Part shown: positions 44,627 through 53,768 of the stretch, one piece after another
How the letters are laid out: each line of letters opens with the position of its first letter
Position numbering within the stretch: position 1 is the stretch's first letter
DNA from: Streptomyces sp. NRRL S-31
GTDB taxonomy: Bacteria; Actinomycetota; Actinomycetes; Streptomycetales; Streptomycetaceae
Assembly (NCBI RefSeq): GCF_000718775.1
Contig: NZ_JOCB01000030.1
Span: 21,188 to 85,187, forward strand
DNA: 64,000 nucleotides
Direction of reading: 5' to 3'
Notes under the pieces: model-generated
What the model saw: the letters and a program-made list of their open reading frames with translations, nothing else
Told to the model about the DNA's origin: nothing
Databases searched by the model: none
Position numbers and translations under genes: made by a program

Positions 44627-45826
44627 ATGTCCGACACCCCGTTCGCACCCGTGATCCTCGGCAACGAGCCCGGCTCGTTCCCGCACAGCGTGCTGGCCGA
44701 GCGGCACCCCGCGATCGTCCAGCGGGTACGGGACGCCTTCCCGTACGGCCCCGGGCAGCACCGGGCGCTGGACGAGCTGCTGCTCAGCTGCGCCGGGGGA
44801 ACGGTCGGGCCGCTGCCCGCCGACGCCCCGGACCGGGACCGGTGGGACGCGTGGGGCCTGCCCGGCCACACCGGGCGGTCCTGGTACGACGTGCCCTGGC
44901 TGTGGTCCGAGAGCTACTTCTACCGGCGGCTGCTGGACGCCGTCGGCTGGTTCGGCCCGGGTGCCTGGCAGGGCGTCGACCCCTTCCGCCCCTTCAAGCG
45001 CGCCGAACTGGACGCGCCCGAGACCGACGAGGAACTGGCCGCCCTCGACGGCCTGCGCGAACTGCCGGAGGAGGAGCGGGCCCGCGCCCTGCTGCACGGC
45101 TCGCTCTGGGGCAACCGCGCCGACCTCGGCTTCCGGATCTCCGCCCAAGGCGCCCGCGCCGAGGAGCCGTCCCCCGCGCTGGTCGCCGACGACAGCGAGA
45201 CCCTGTGGTCGCTGCTGCCGCCCGCCGGGACGGGCACGCTGGTGCTCATCGCCGACAACGCCGGCCGCGAACTCGTCCCCGACCTCCTGCTCATCGCACA
45301 CCTCCTCGCCGAGGGCCGCACCGCGCGGGCGGTCCTGCACGTCAAGCCGTACCCGTACTACGTCTCCGACGCCACCACCGCCGATGTGGTCGACGCGCTG
45401 CGCCGGCTGCGCGCGGCCCCCGGCCCGGCCGCCGACCACGCGCGCGTGCTCTGGTCCGCCATGGCCGACGGCCGGCTCGTCGTCCGCGCCCACCCCTTCT
45501 CCAGCGCCCCGCTGCCGTACTCCGAGATGCCGGACGACCTGCGGGCCGAGTTCGCGGCGGCGACCCTGACCATCGTCAAGGGCGACCTCAACTACCGCCG
45601 CCTGGTGGGCGACCGGCTCTGGCCGGCCACCACCCCCTTCCGGGAGACGACCGCGTACTTCCCCGGTCCGGTGGCCGCGCTGCGCACCCTCAAGTCCGAT
45701 GTGATCACCGGCCTCTCCGCCGCCACCGAGGCCGCGCTGGTCGCCGCCGAGGGGCAGCGCTGGCGGACCAGCGGCACACACGCGCTGATCCAGTGCGTCC
45801 CGTCAGGCCAGGCGCACCGGCAGTGA
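44627..45826 (+). CDS. DUF89/ARMT1-type damage-control phosphatase-like protein
   Basis: 399 residues. PVILGNEPGSFPHSVLAERHPAI at the N-terminus, LVLIADNAGRELVPDLLLIAHLL (metal-binding Asp/Asn) in the middle, and IVKGDLNYRRLVGDRLWP plus LRTLKSDVITGL near the end match the DUF89 fold. These Mn/Co enzymes hydrolyse damaged sugar phosphates or, in eukaryotes, methylate carboxyls; here the substrate is unknown. Its last 24 bp overlap the convergent P450 gene. Confidence 0.85.
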   Translation: MSDTPFAPVILGNEPGSFPHSVLAERHPAIVQRVRDAFPYGPGQHRALDELLLSCAGGTVGPLPADAPDRDRWDAWGLPGHTGRSWYDVPWLWSESYFYRRLLDAVGWFGPGAWQGVDPFRPFKRAELDAPETDEELAALDGLRELPEEERARALLHGSLWGNRADLGFRISAQGARAEEPSPALVADDSETLWSLLPPAGTGTLVLIADNAGRELVPDLLLIAHLLAEGRTARAVLHVKPYPYYVSDATTADVVDALRRLRAAPGPAADHARVLWSAMADGRLVVRAHPFSSAPLPYSEMPDDLRAEFAAATLTIVKGDLNYRRLVGDRLWPATTPFRETTAYFPGPVAALRTLKSDVITGLSAATEAALVAAEGQRWRTSGTHALIQCVPSGQAHRQ

Positions 45827-47068
45827 CTTGACGCCGTTGACGAAGTTCGACACCAGCCGCCCGGCCGGTCCGGCCGGGCTCGGCGGCCCGGGCAGCACCC
45901 GCAGCACCTCCTCGTAGAGCAGCCGCAGTTGCAGCCGGGCGAAGTGGGCGCCCAGGCAGACGTGCGGGCCGTCCCCGAACGAGACGTGCGGATTGGGGGA
46001 GCGGGTCGGGTCCAGCCGGTCGGGCCCGGTGAACACGCGCTCGTCCCGGTTGGCCGAGGCGTGGAAGACCACCACCTTGTCGCCGGCCCGGATGCGGCGG
46101 CCCGCCAGCTCGGTGTCGCGCACGGCCGTCCGGCGGAAGGTCAGCACGGGCGGGTGCCAGCGCAGCAGCTCGTCGACGGCGGACGGTACGCCGGCACGTC
46201 CGCCGCGCAGCGTCGCGTACGCCTCCGGGTGCTCCGCCAGCGCCAGCAGCCCGCCCGGTGCGGCGGCGCGCACGGTGTCGTTGCCCGCCACGGTGAGCAG
46301 GAAGAAGAACATCTCCAGCTCCGCGTCGACGAGTTCGGCGTCGTGGGCCAGCGTCGTCATGATGTCGTCGGCGGGCCGCCGCCTCTTGTGCGCGGCCAGT
46401 TGCCCGGCGTACGCGAACATGTCCCGCAGCCGCGCGGGCGAGCGCGGGTCCACCGGCCTGCCCGCTTCGTCCCGCACCGGCGGACCGGCCTCGTCCGGGT
46501 CCTGGTAGCCGATGACCCGCCGCGTCCAGTGCAGCAGCAGCCCGCGGTCGCTCTCCGGGACACCCAGCAGATCCGCCAGGTTCAGCAGGGCGTAGTCGTC
46601 GGTGACGGCGGCCACCAGGTCGACCGTGCCGTCCCCCTCCCGTGCCGTGGCCAGGGCACCCTCGAGCAGCGTGCGCGCCCGCTCCCGGGCGACGGCCGCG
46701 AACCGTTCGACCCGCCCCGGGGTGAAGGCGCGGCTCACCAGCCGCCGCAGCCGGCCGTGCCCGGGCGGGTCCTGGTTGAGCATCATCCGCCGGATGAACG
46801 GCAGGTCCGCCGGATCGGGGTCGCGGATCTGGGTCGCCCCGGCGTACGACGAGTACGTCACCGCGTCCTTCAGCACGCGGACGACGTCCGCGTGCCGGGT
46901 CACCGCCCAGAAGCCGGGCCCGGCCGGCCAGCCCAGCACCTCCGGCTCCTCCTGCCAGGCCACCGGATGGTGCTCGCGCAGCACCCGGTAGTCGTCGTAG
47001 GGCACCCCGGCGGCGTACCGGCGCGGATCGAAGACGTCCGGCACCGGCGGCGCCTCGCGCAGGCTCAT
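45803..47068 (-). CDS. Cytochrome P450
   Basis: 421 residues. I-helix AGNDTVRAAAPGG, ExxR in AVDELLRWHPP and the haem loop VSFGDGPHVCLGAHFARLQLRLL with the axial Cys are all intact. MNQDPPGHGRLRRLVSRAFTPGRV is the usual C-helix region. Substrate unknown. In the uninterrupted chromosome its ATG (47068) would overlap the stop of an upstream alpha/beta hydrolase (ATGA), so it was the second gene of that operon. The Tn3-family transposon now separates it from its promoter. Confidence 0.93.
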   Translation of the reverse strand: MSLREAPPVPDVFDPRRYAAGVPYDDYRVLREHHPVAWQEEPEVLGWPAGPGFWAVTRHADVVRVLKDAVTYSSYAGATQIRDPDPADLPFIRRMMLNQDPPGHGRLRRLVSRAFTPGRVERFAAVARERARTLLEGALATAREGDGTVDLVAAVTDDYALLNLADLLGVPESDRGLLLHWTRRVIGYQDPDEAGPPVRDEAGRPVDPRSPARLRDMFAYAGQLAAHKRRRPADDIMTTLAHDAELVDAELEMFFFLLTVAGNDTVRAAAPGGLLALAEHPEAYATLRGGRAGVPSAVDELLRWHPPVLTFRRTAVRDTELAGRRIRAGDKVVVFHASANRDERVFTGPDRLDPTRSPNPHVSFGDGPHVCLGAHFARLQLRLLYEEVLRVLPGPPSPAGPAGRLVSNFVNGVKSLPVRLA

Positions 47069-47146
47069 GCCCGTCCGCCCGGACCCGTGGTGCCGTCGGC
47101 GTGGTCTGCCTCTCCAGCCTCTCCAGCCTCTTCGGCGTCTTCAGCC

Positions 47147-47151
47147 TCTTC
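47147..47151. repeat. Target-site duplication, left copy
   Basis: TCTTC, directly abutting the left inverted repeat; identical to 53808-53812 on the other side. Tn3-family elements make 5-bp duplications. Confidence 0.9.
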
Positions 47152-47190
47152 GGCCCTGGAGTCCTAGCTCAGACACCAGCCGCAAAGTAG
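47152..47190. repeat. Left terminal inverted repeat of the Tn3-family element
   Basis: 39 bp. Pairs with 53769-53807 except at two positions (ACC versus ATC; AAG versus AAC). Lies 84 bp before the transposase start. Confidence 0.93.
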
Positions 47191-47274
47191 GTCGCGGGTC
47201 GCTGGATGGGCCCCGTTTCCCTGTTCTGGGCGCCGTCGTTGGTCTGATCGAGTGATCGAGGCAAAGGGGCGGGC

Positions 47275-50259
47275 GTGCGACAAGAGTGGTCGCCAGAAGA
47301 GCTGTTGTCGAACTGGACGCTGGTAGACGGCGACTGGGACCTGGTGGCGAACAAGACCGGGGCGACCCGGCTCGGCTTCAGCCTGTTGCTGAAGTTCTTC
47401 GAGCTGGAGGGCCGGTTCCCCGATGTGCTGGAAGAGGTCCCGCCGGCCGCGGTGGAGTACGTCGCCGATCTGGTGAAGGTCCCGACCCCTGACTTCGCGA
47501 AGTACATGCTGGTCGGCCGGACGGCCGAGTACCACCGTAAGCAGATCCGAGAGGCTCTGAAGTTCCGGCCGTCGACGGTCGCGGACGAGAAGGCACTGGC
47601 GGGATGGCTGGCCGTGGAAGTCTGTCCGGTCGAGCTGGTGGAGGACCGGCAGCGCGAGGCCCTGCTGGTCGAGTGCCGGGCCCGGAAGATCGAACCACCG
47701 GGCCGGACCCGGGTCGAGAAGGTACTCGTCGCAGCGCGGGGCATGTGGGAGAAGACGTTCTGCGCCCGCACGATCGGCCGCCTGGGCGAGGCGGGCACGG
47801 CTCGGCTGCTGTCCCTGGTGGCCGAGGACAACGAGACGGGTACCGCCCTGCTGGCCGCGCTCAAGCGCGACCCGGGCGCGGTCGGCCTGGACTCCCTGCT
47901 CGCGGAGATCACCAAGCTCAACGACGTGCGCAAGCTCGGGCTGCCCGACGGACTGTTCACGGATTGCTCGGAGAAGCTGGTGGCCGCCTGGCGGGCACGG
48001 GCGATCAAGATGTACCCCTCGGACTTCCGCGACACGGCGGAGGACGTACGGATCACCCTGCTCGCAGCGCTGTGCTCGTCCCGGCAGGCGGAGATCACCG
48101 ACGCCTTGGTCAACCTGCTGGTCGCCCTGGTCCACAAGATCAACGCCCGCGCCGAGCGGCGGGTGGAGAAGCAGCTCACCGCCGAGTTGAAGAAGGTACG
48201 CGGCAAGGAGGGCATCCTCTTCAAGCTGGCGACGGCCGCCGTCGACAAGCCCGACGAGGTCGTACGCCGGGCCCTGTTTCCGGTGGTCGGGGAGAAGACG
48301 CTCCGTGAGCTGGTCGCCGAGGCGAAGGCGAACGAGAAGGTCTTCAAGGCCAAGGTCCGCACCACCCTGCGTTCCTCCTACAGCTCGTACTACCGGCAGA
48401 TGCTGCCGCCGCTGCTGAACACGCTGGCCTTCAAGTGCAACAACACCGCCTACCGGCCGGTGATGGACGCGATGAAGCTGCTGAAGAAGTACGCCGACGT
48501 CGACGGCAAGACCCGCTTCTACGACGCCGGCGACGAAGCGCCCATGGACGGCGTGGTACGCAAGGACTGGCGCGAGGCGGTCGTCGACGACAAGGGCAAG
48601 GTCGAGCGGATCCCGTACGAGCTGTGTGTCCTGGTCGCGTTGCGGGACGCGGTACGGCGCCGCGAGATCTACGTCGAGGGCGCCGCCCGCTGGCGTAACC
48701 CGGAAGACGACCTGCCCGGCGACTTCGAGGCCACCCGCGCCGTGCACTACGCCGCGATCCGCCAGCCGCTGAACCCGAGGGCGTTCATCGCGGACCTGAA
48801 GAAGCGCATGACTGCGGGCCTGGAAGGACTCTCGGCCGGGCTCACGGACGGCTCAGCGGGCGGGGTGAAGGTCACCACCCGCAAGGGCGAGCCCTGGATC
48901 ACCGTGCCCAAGCTGGAACCGCTGGCCGAGCCCACCGGCCTGGCGGCCCTCAAGGACGAGGTCGCACGCCGCTGGGGCGTCCTGGACCTCCTGGACGTGC
49001 TGAAGAACGCCGACTTCCTTACCGGCTTCACCTACGAGTTCGCCTCGGTGGCTGCCTACGAGCGCATCGAGCGTGATGTCCTTCAGCGCCGCCTGCTGCT
49101 GGTCCTCTTCGCGCTGGGCACGAACATGGGCATCCGGGCGATCGTGGCGACCGGTGAGCATGGCGAGAACGAGGCCGCGCTGCGGCACGTGCGCCGGCAC
49201 TTCGTCACCGTCGACAACCTCCGGGCCGCCGTTACCCGGCTGGTGAACGCCACCTTCGCTGCCCGTGACACGGCATGGTGGGGCCGCGGCAACGCGTGCG
49301 CGTCGGACTCGAAGAAGTTCGGGTCCTGGTCCTCGAACTTCATGACCGAGTACCACGCCCGCTACGGCGGCAACGGCGTGATGATTTACTGGCATGTCGA
49401 GCGGAAGAACGTCTGCATCTACTCCCAGCTCAAGTCCTGTTCGTCGTCCGAGGTCGCGGCGATGATCGAGGGCCTGCTGCGGCACTGCACCGACGCCGAG
49501 ATCGAGTCCCAGTACGTCGACACCCACGGCGCCTCGGTGGTCGGGTTCGCCTTCACCGAGCTGCTCAACTTCCGCCTGCTGCCGAGGCTGAAGAACATCG
49601 GCGGCATCCGCCTGTACCGCCCGGACGACACCCCGCCCGGCTGGCCCGCGCTCGGCGGCTCGCTGACCCGGCCGATCCGCTGGGAGCTCATCGAGCAGCA
49701 ATACGACCAGATGGTGAAGTACGCGACCGCGCTCCGGCTCGGGACCGCGGAGGCCGAGCAGGTACTGCGCCGCTTCACCCGCGGCGGCCCCAAGCACCCC
49801 ACCTACGCCGCACTCGAAGAACTCGGCCGTGCTGTTCGTACGGTCTTCGCCTGCGACTACCTGGCCAGTCCCGGCCTGCGCCGCGAGATCCACGGCGGAC
49901 TCCAGGTCGTGGAGAACTGGAACAGCGCCAACACCGTGCTCCACTACGGCAAGGACGGAGCACTGACCGGACCGGACAAGGAGCACGCCGAGACCTCGAT
50001 GCTCGCCCTGCACCTGCTCCAGTCCGCGCTCGTGCATGTCAACACCCTGCTGGTGCAGCAGGTCCTGGCCGAACCGGCATGGGCATCGAGGCTGACCGAC
50101 GAGGACCGGCGCGGCCTGACCGCGCTGTTCTGGTCCAACGTCAACCCGTACGGCACCTTCCGCCTGGACATGGACAAGCGCCTCGACCTGGGGCTCGCGA
50201 TGCCCCACCCCCGCACCCCGGCAGACACCGCCGACAGGTCCGTCACCCAAGCGCGCTGA
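47275..50259 (+). CDS. tnpA: Tn3-family transposase (TnpA)
   Basis: 994 residues, full length for the family, from GTG 47275 with a GGGG-type ribosome site. The RNase-H-like DDE core is recognisable: first Asp in [15 protein letters not shown] (about residue 680), second in [35 protein letters not shown] (about 745), and the Glu in [21 protein letters not shown] (about 880). The N-terminal DNA-binding region ([24 protein letters not shown]) is present. No frameshift seen. Drives replicative transposition at the 39-bp ends. Confidence 0.96.
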   Translation: MRQEWSPEELLSNWTLVDGDWDLVANKTGATRLGFSLLLKFFELEGRFPDVLEEVPPAAVEYVADLVKVPTPDFAKYMLVGRTAEYHRKQIREALKFRPSTVADEKALAGWLAVEVCPVELVEDRQREALLVECRARKIEPPGRTRVEKVLVAARGMWEKTFCARTIGRLGEAGTARLLSLVAEDNETGTALLAALKRDPGAVGLDSLLAEITKLNDVRKLGLPDGLFTDCSEKLVAAWRARAIKMYPSDFRDTAEDVRITLLAALCSSRQAEITDALVNLLVALVHKINARAERRVEKQLTAELKKVRGKEGILFKLATAAVDKPDEVVRRALFPVVGEKTLRELVAEAKANEKVFKAKVRTTLRSSYSSYYRQMLPPLLNTLAFKCNNTAYRPVMDAMKLLKKYADVDGKTRFYDAGDEAPMDGVVRKDWREAVVDDKGKVERIPYELCVLVALRDAVRRREIYVEGAARWRNPEDDLPGDFEATRAVHYAAIRQPLNPRAFIADLKKRMTAGLEGLSAGLTDGSAGGVKVTTRKGEPWITVPKLEPLAEPTGLAALKDEVARRWGVLDLLDVLKNADFLTGFTYEFASVAAYERIERDVLQRRLLLVLFALGTNMGIRAIVATGEHGENEAALRHVRRHFVTVDNLRAAVTRLVNATFAARDTAWWGRGNACASDSKKFGSWSSNFMTEYHARYGGNGVMIYWHVERKNVCIYSQLKSCSSSEVAAMIEGLLRHCTDAEIESQYVDTHGASVVGFAFTELLNFRLLPRLKNIGGIRLYRPDDTPPGWPALGGSLTRPIRWELIEQQYDQMVKYATALRLGTAEAEQVLRRFTRGGPKHPTYAALEELGRAVRTVFACDYLASPGLRREIHGGLQVVENWNSANTVLHYGKDGALTGPDKEHAETSMLALHLLQSALVHVNTLLVQQVLAEPAWASRLTDEDRRGLTALFWSNVNPYGTFRLDMDKRLDLGLAMPHPRTPADTADRSVTQAR

Positions 50260-50484
50260 AGGACTCCGGGCCCCCGGACGGACGGGGCTCGGAGCGATCG
50301 GTCCGTCTGCAACGGGCACTTCAGCGAGCTGCTCCGGGCATCGCAGGGACTGGAGGTCGCTACGCGGTGGTGGGGCGCTCGGCCTCGGCAGTGATGATCT
50401 TCAGCGCTTCGGCGATGCGGTCGTGATGGCCCGCGGACATCTCCTCCACGGGCCATCGTGCGGCCTGCGTGAGATGATCGATCG

Positions 50485-50901
50485 ATGTCTGATGAACCTC
50501 TACCGGATGCAGCTCTAGCGATCTTGCGCAGGCCCAATCCCGCCGTTATGGCGACGGTCACGTCGAAGGGTCGGCCCGTCTCGGTGGCGACGTGGTACCT
50601 CATCGAGGAGGACGGTCTCCTCATGCTGTGCATGAACGCTGACCGGGCCCGTCTCAAGCACCTGCAGAGCAACGGCTACGTGGCACTGACCGTGCTCGTC
50701 GCAGACGACTTCGGCACCCACGTCTCCCTTCAGGGGCACGTGGTGTCGATCAAGCCCGACGAGGGCCTTGCTGACATCGACCGGCTGTCGCGACACTTCC
50801 TCGGCAAGGACTACCCGGCCAGGGACAGCCCGCTCGTCACGGTCCACGTCGCGATCGATCGCTGGTTCGGATGGTCCGGGGGACGCCCTCTCCAGTACTG
50901 A
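50485..50901 (+). CDS. PPOX-class (FMN/F420-binding) oxidoreductase, transposon cargo
   Basis: 138 residues. The split beta-barrel pattern AILRRPNPAVMATVTSKGRPVSVATWYLIEEDGLLMLCMNADRARLKHLQSNGYVALTVL is typical of PPOX-class F420-dependent reductases. Middle and end: VVSIKPDEGLADIDRLSRHFLGKDYP...RWFGWSG. Could reduce a small unsaturated or aromatic compound. Codons are less GC-biased than the flanking genome (ATG TCT GAT GAA CCT CTA), a sign of transfer from another actinobacterium. It lies between the transposase and the MerR gene. Confidence 0.85.
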   Translation: MSDEPLPDAALAILRRPNPAVMATVTSKGRPVSVATWYLIEEDGLLMLCMNADRARLKHLQSNGYVALTVLVADDFGTHVSLQGHVVSIKPDEGLADIDRLSRHFLGKDYPARDSPLVTVHVAIDRWFGWSGGRPLQY

Positions 50902-51055
50902 GCCGACTCGTCGCGAGGCCGGGAACGCCGCGCGGACTGCGCGCTCAGAGGCCGCGGTGTCCCACCAGCCGCAGCCGACGTCGACGCCGTTGGGGCCGAC
51001 GTCGCTCACAGGCCGGGGCCATGCCCCTCCGCCCTCGGGTCCCGGGGGCTGCGCG

Positions 51056-51433
51056 TCATGCTGGGGTCAGCAGGTTTGCGTGGCCCGTTCGCCGGAGGTA
51101 GTCGATCACCGCGTCCCGGCTCTTCTCCAGGCACACGATCCTGTTCTCCACGACGCGCAGCTCGCGAGCGAGCTCCCCTGCCAGGATCTGGGTGCACTCG
51201 CCTCCTGCGTCCTGCGCCGAGGGAGCCTCGATGTCCAGCACGATCTTGATCATCCTCGTCGACAGACCAGCCTCGACGAGCGCCCGGACGTGACGTGCAT
51301 GCTCGACCTGGTCCTCGGAGTAGTCGCGGTAACCGTTGGCCGACCGCGACGACTCGATGAGCCCCTGCTGCTCGTAGTAGCGGAGCATCCGAGCCGGGGC
51401 ACCTGTCTTTTGGGCGGCCTCACTGATCTTCAT
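51056..51433 (-). CDS. MerR family regulator, transposon cargo
   Basis: 125 residues from ATG 51433, with a GAGGAGGAG site. The winged HTH (MKISEAAQKTGAPARMLRYYEQQGLIESSRSANGYRDYSEDQVEHARHVRALVEAGLSTRMIKIVLD) is classic MerR. The dimer helix follows (ILAGELARELRVVENRIVCLEKSRDAVIDYLRRTG). One Cys lies before it (GGECTQIL) and one within it (RIVCLEKS); a metal or redox-sensing role is possible but not shown. Divergent from the reductase at 51557, with a MerR-type promoter between them. Confidence 0.9.
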   Translation of the reverse strand: MKISEAAQKTGAPARMLRYYEQQGLIESSRSANGYRDYSEDQVEHARHVRALVEAGLSTRMIKIVLDIEAPSAQDAGGECTQILAGELARELRVVENRIVCLEKSRDAVIDYLRRTGHANLLTPA

Positions 51434-51461
51434 CACTCGCTCCTCCTCGTCGGCCGACGAC

Positions 51462-51492
51462 TTGACCTTGACACTGATGTCAAAGTTTACGT
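51462..51492 (+). promoter_or_regulatory. MerR-type promoter/operator of the NmrA-like gene
   Basis: TTGACC (-35), exactly 19-nt spacer, TTACGT (-10). The spacer carries a perfect dyad TTGACACTGATGTCAA (51468-51483). Overlong spacers with a central dyad are the hallmark of MerR-activated promoters, which the regulator unwinds on binding its signal. The dyad lies 28-50 bp from the divergent MerR start, so it can also control merR. Confidence 0.8.
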
Positions 51493-51556
51493 TGCTTCTC
51501 GAGACCCCAGCGACCAGAACACACTGGGGCAAGACGAACACGAGAGGGTCCTCCAG

Positions 51557-52498
51557 ATGACCAGTGACAGCTCGATCCCCACCTCCCGAGACATCCTCAT
51601 CATCGGAGCCGGGGAGCTCGGGATGCCCGTCATCCGCAACGTCGTCCGACGAGCGAAAGCGGTGGAGGGCTCGTCCGTCAGCGTGCTCCTGCGGGCCGGC
51701 GCCATCACGTCCACGGCACCCGACAAGCAGCGCGACGTCGCTGAGATCAAGAACCTGGGCGTGAAGGTCGTCGAAGGGGACCTCGTGAAGAACACCGTCG
51801 ACGAGCTCGCCTCCATCTTCGCCGACTACGACACGGTCATCGGGTGCACGGGCATCACCGCCGGCCTCGAGACCCCCATGAAGGTCGCCCAGGCCGCCCT
51901 CCAGGCGAGGGTCCCGCGGTACTTCCCGTGGCAGTTCGGCGTCGACTTCGACGTCATCGGCCGAGGAAGCCCGCAGGACATCTTCGACTCCCAGCTGGAC
52001 GTCCGTGACCTGCTTCGGTCCCAGGACCGGACCGAGTGGGTCATCATCTCCACCGGCATGTTCATGAACTACCTCTTCGAGCCCGGCTCGGGCATGGTGG
52101 ACCTGCCCGGCGACACCGTCAACGCGCTGGGAAGTCTCGAGACGGCGGTCACCGTGACCACCCCCGAAGACATCGGCGTCCTGACCGCGGACATCCTCTT
52201 CGCCGAACCTCGCATCCGCAACGAGATCGTCTACCTCGCCGGTGACACCATCACCTACGGCGAGCTGGCCGAAACGCTCGAGACCGCGCTGGAGCGTCCC
52301 TTCCGCCGCGTGGTGTGGACGGTTCCGTCGCTGCTCGAAGAGCTGGCCGCCGACCCGGACAACATGACGCGGAAATACCGGGCGGTCTTCGCACAGGGCC
52401 GCGGCGTCGCATGGGCGAAGGACGACACCTACAACGCACGCCACGCCATCCCCGTGACCGACCTCCGCCAGTGGGTCAAGGAGAACCTCGCCGGCTGA
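51557..52498 (+). CDS. NmrA/isoflavone-reductase-like NAD(P)-dependent oxidoreductase, transposon cargo
   Basis: 313 residues. Rossmann motif DILIIGAGELGMPVIRNVVRRA, then LGVKVVEGDLVKNTVDELASIFADYDTVIGCTGI; the reductase region FPWQFGVDFDVIGRGSPQDIFDSQLDVRDLL and an NmrA-type C-terminal lobe (VVWTVPSLLEELAADPDNMTRKYRAVF) follow. GAGELGM is a slightly atypical GxGxxG. Substrate could be an aromatic or quinonoid compound, or it may sense NADP as NmrA does. Controlled by the divergent MerR gene. Confidence 0.85.
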   Translation: MTSDSSIPTSRDILIIGAGELGMPVIRNVVRRAKAVEGSSVSVLLRAGAITSTAPDKQRDVAEIKNLGVKVVEGDLVKNTVDELASIFADYDTVIGCTGITAGLETPMKVAQAALQARVPRYFPWQFGVDFDVIGRGSPQDIFDSQLDVRDLLRSQDRTEWVIISTGMFMNYLFEPGSGMVDLPGDTVNALGSLETAVTVTTPEDIGVLTADILFAEPRIRNEIVYLAGDTITYGELAETLETALERPFRRVVWTVPSLLEELAADPDNMTRKYRAVFAQGRGVAWAKDDTYNARHAIPVTDLRQWVKENLAG

Positions 52499-52510
52499 CG
52501 CACCCCCCAG

Positions 52511-52675
52511 CCCCTGCGCGCGGGCGGCACCGACCTGCAGTTCCTCACCGGCGCCCTCCAGAGCAGCCACGACCCGGGCGGTGTCGTCTTCACCGCGCTC
52601 GCCGTGATGTCGGGCATGGAGCGCGAGTACATCCGCGACCGGACGCTGGAGGTGCACGAGTCGGCTCGCCTGCAG
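52511..52675 (+). pseudogene. Truncated second resolvase remnant
   Basis: Only the middle of a serine resolvase is present: TDLQFLTGALQSSHDPGGVV, then FTALAVMSGMEREYIRDRTL and EVHESARLQGE. It aligns with the intact resolvase (LEFLTGELKGSHDPSGIVF...MSGMEREYIRDRTLEGHESARKRGK), with N-terminus and recombinase tail missing. A relic of an earlier resolvase copy, lying just upstream of the res-like region; its closest relative in the window is the intact gene 0.9 kb away. Confidence 0.85.
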
Positions 52676-52765
52676 GGGGAAGGGTATGGGGCCGAGCAGG
52701 AACGGAGCGAAGAGTGCAGTTCGGTGTCACATTTGTTGACGCTGGCCGAGGCGAGTGCCGCGCAT

Positions 52766-52880
52766 CTGTTTCATAGATGGTCGCTCGTGAAACAGCCGCC
52801 CGTCCCACGGTCCACCTGCGGCGATCATGTTTCATGAGTTGTTGCAAACGAGTGGTGTTCTGAAACATCCTCATGAAACG
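52766..52880. promoter_or_regulatory. Candidate res resolution site
   Basis: Several dyads share the word TGTTTCA/TGAAACA: CTGTTTCA...TGAAACAG (52766-52795, perfect 8-bp arms), TGTTTCAT (52828-52835) paired with TGAAACA (52861-52867), and a further ATGAAAC (52873-52879). This array, AT-rich relative to surroundings and just upstream of the resolvase start, has the layout of Tn3-type res subsites. Exact subsite assignment is uncertain. Confidence 0.7.
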
Positions 52881-52889
52881 CTCCGGGGC

Positions 52890-53759
52890 GTGAGCGACGA
52901 CTTCAAGCGCGTGGAATCGCGCAACTGTCCGATGTCCACCTGCGCGGCCCCCGCGGGCTCCCCGTGCCGGACCGCCAAGGGCAAGGTGGCCATCCAGTAC
53001 CACACCGCACGCTTCCGCCTCGTACCCCAACTCGCCAAGGCGCTCAGCGTGCCGACCCCCGCCGTACGCAAACCGGGGGCGGTGTGGACCGAGCTGCCCC
53101 GGCCGGCGAGCGCTGGCGCTGGACCGGTCGGACACGTCCGTCTCGGCTACGCACGGGCCTCGACTGCCCGGCAGTCCCTTGACGCACAGCTCGATTCCCT
53201 CGCCGAGGCTGGGGTGCCCCGGGTCTTCTCGGAGAAGATCTCCACCCGCGCCACCCGGCGCCCCGAGCTGGAGGCCGCCGTGAAGCTCGCCGGGGAGATC
53301 CGCTCCTCCGGCGTCGCCGTGACCCTCGTCGTCCACGAGCACAAGCGCCTCGGCCGCGGCATCGAACTCGCCATGCTCGCCGAGGAACTGAAGGCCAGCG
53401 ACGTCGGCCTGGAGTTCCTCACCGGGGAACTGAAGGGCTCGCACGATCCGTCCGGCATCGTGTTCACCGTGCTCGCGGCCATGTCCGGGATGGAGCGCGA
53501 GTACATCCGCGACCGCACCCTCGAAGGCCACGAGTCCGCCCGCAAGCGCGGCAAGACCATCGGCGGCGCGGGCGTCACCGACGAGGACATGCTGTCCATG
53601 GCCCTCCACTTGCGCGACCAGGAGATGAGCCTGCGCGACATCGCCAAGCGGCTCGTCATCACCACCGGCACGAAGAAGGGCCAGCACCCCTCACCCGCCA
53701 CCGTCATGCGGATGCTGCGGGAACACGACGAACAGGCTGCCGCGGCGGCGAGCGCGTGA
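52890..53759 (+). CDS. tnpR: Serine resolvase (TnpR) with Cys-rich N-terminal domain
   Basis: 289 residues from GTG 52890 (an ATG at 52827 is in frame but would lie inside the res dyads). Residues about 12-45 carry CPMSTCAAPAGSPC and RTAKGKVAIQYHTARF: a zinc-finger-like C-x4-C-x7-C...H module. The serine recombinase domain then begins: VRLGYARASTARQSLDAQLD, with catalytic Ser in ARAST. It continues to GMEREYIRDRTLEGHESARKRG and the HTH (MSLRDIAKRLVITTGTKKGQHPSPATVMRML). Resolves cointegrates at the adjacent res site. The Cys-rich extension is unusual among classical Tn3 resolvases but seen in actinobacteria. Confidence 0.9.
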   Translation: MSDDFKRVESRNCPMSTCAAPAGSPCRTAKGKVAIQYHTARFRLVPQLAKALSVPTPAVRKPGAVWTELPRPASAGAGPVGHVRLGYARASTARQSLDAQLDSLAEAGVPRVFSEKISTRATRRPELEAAVKLAGEIRSSGVAVTLVVHEHKRLGRGIELAMLAEELKASDVGLEFLTGELKGSHDPSGIVFTVLAAMSGMEREYIRDRTLEGHESARKRGKTIGGAGVTDEDMLSMALHLRDQEMSLRDIAKRLVITTGTKKGQHPSPATVMRMLREHDEQAAAAASA

Positions 53760-53768
53760 CCCCCCGGG

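Noticed and set aside
52604..52837. 77-codon plus-strand frame starting MMSGMEREY
   Set aside because: Starts inside the resolvase remnant and runs into the res-like dyads.
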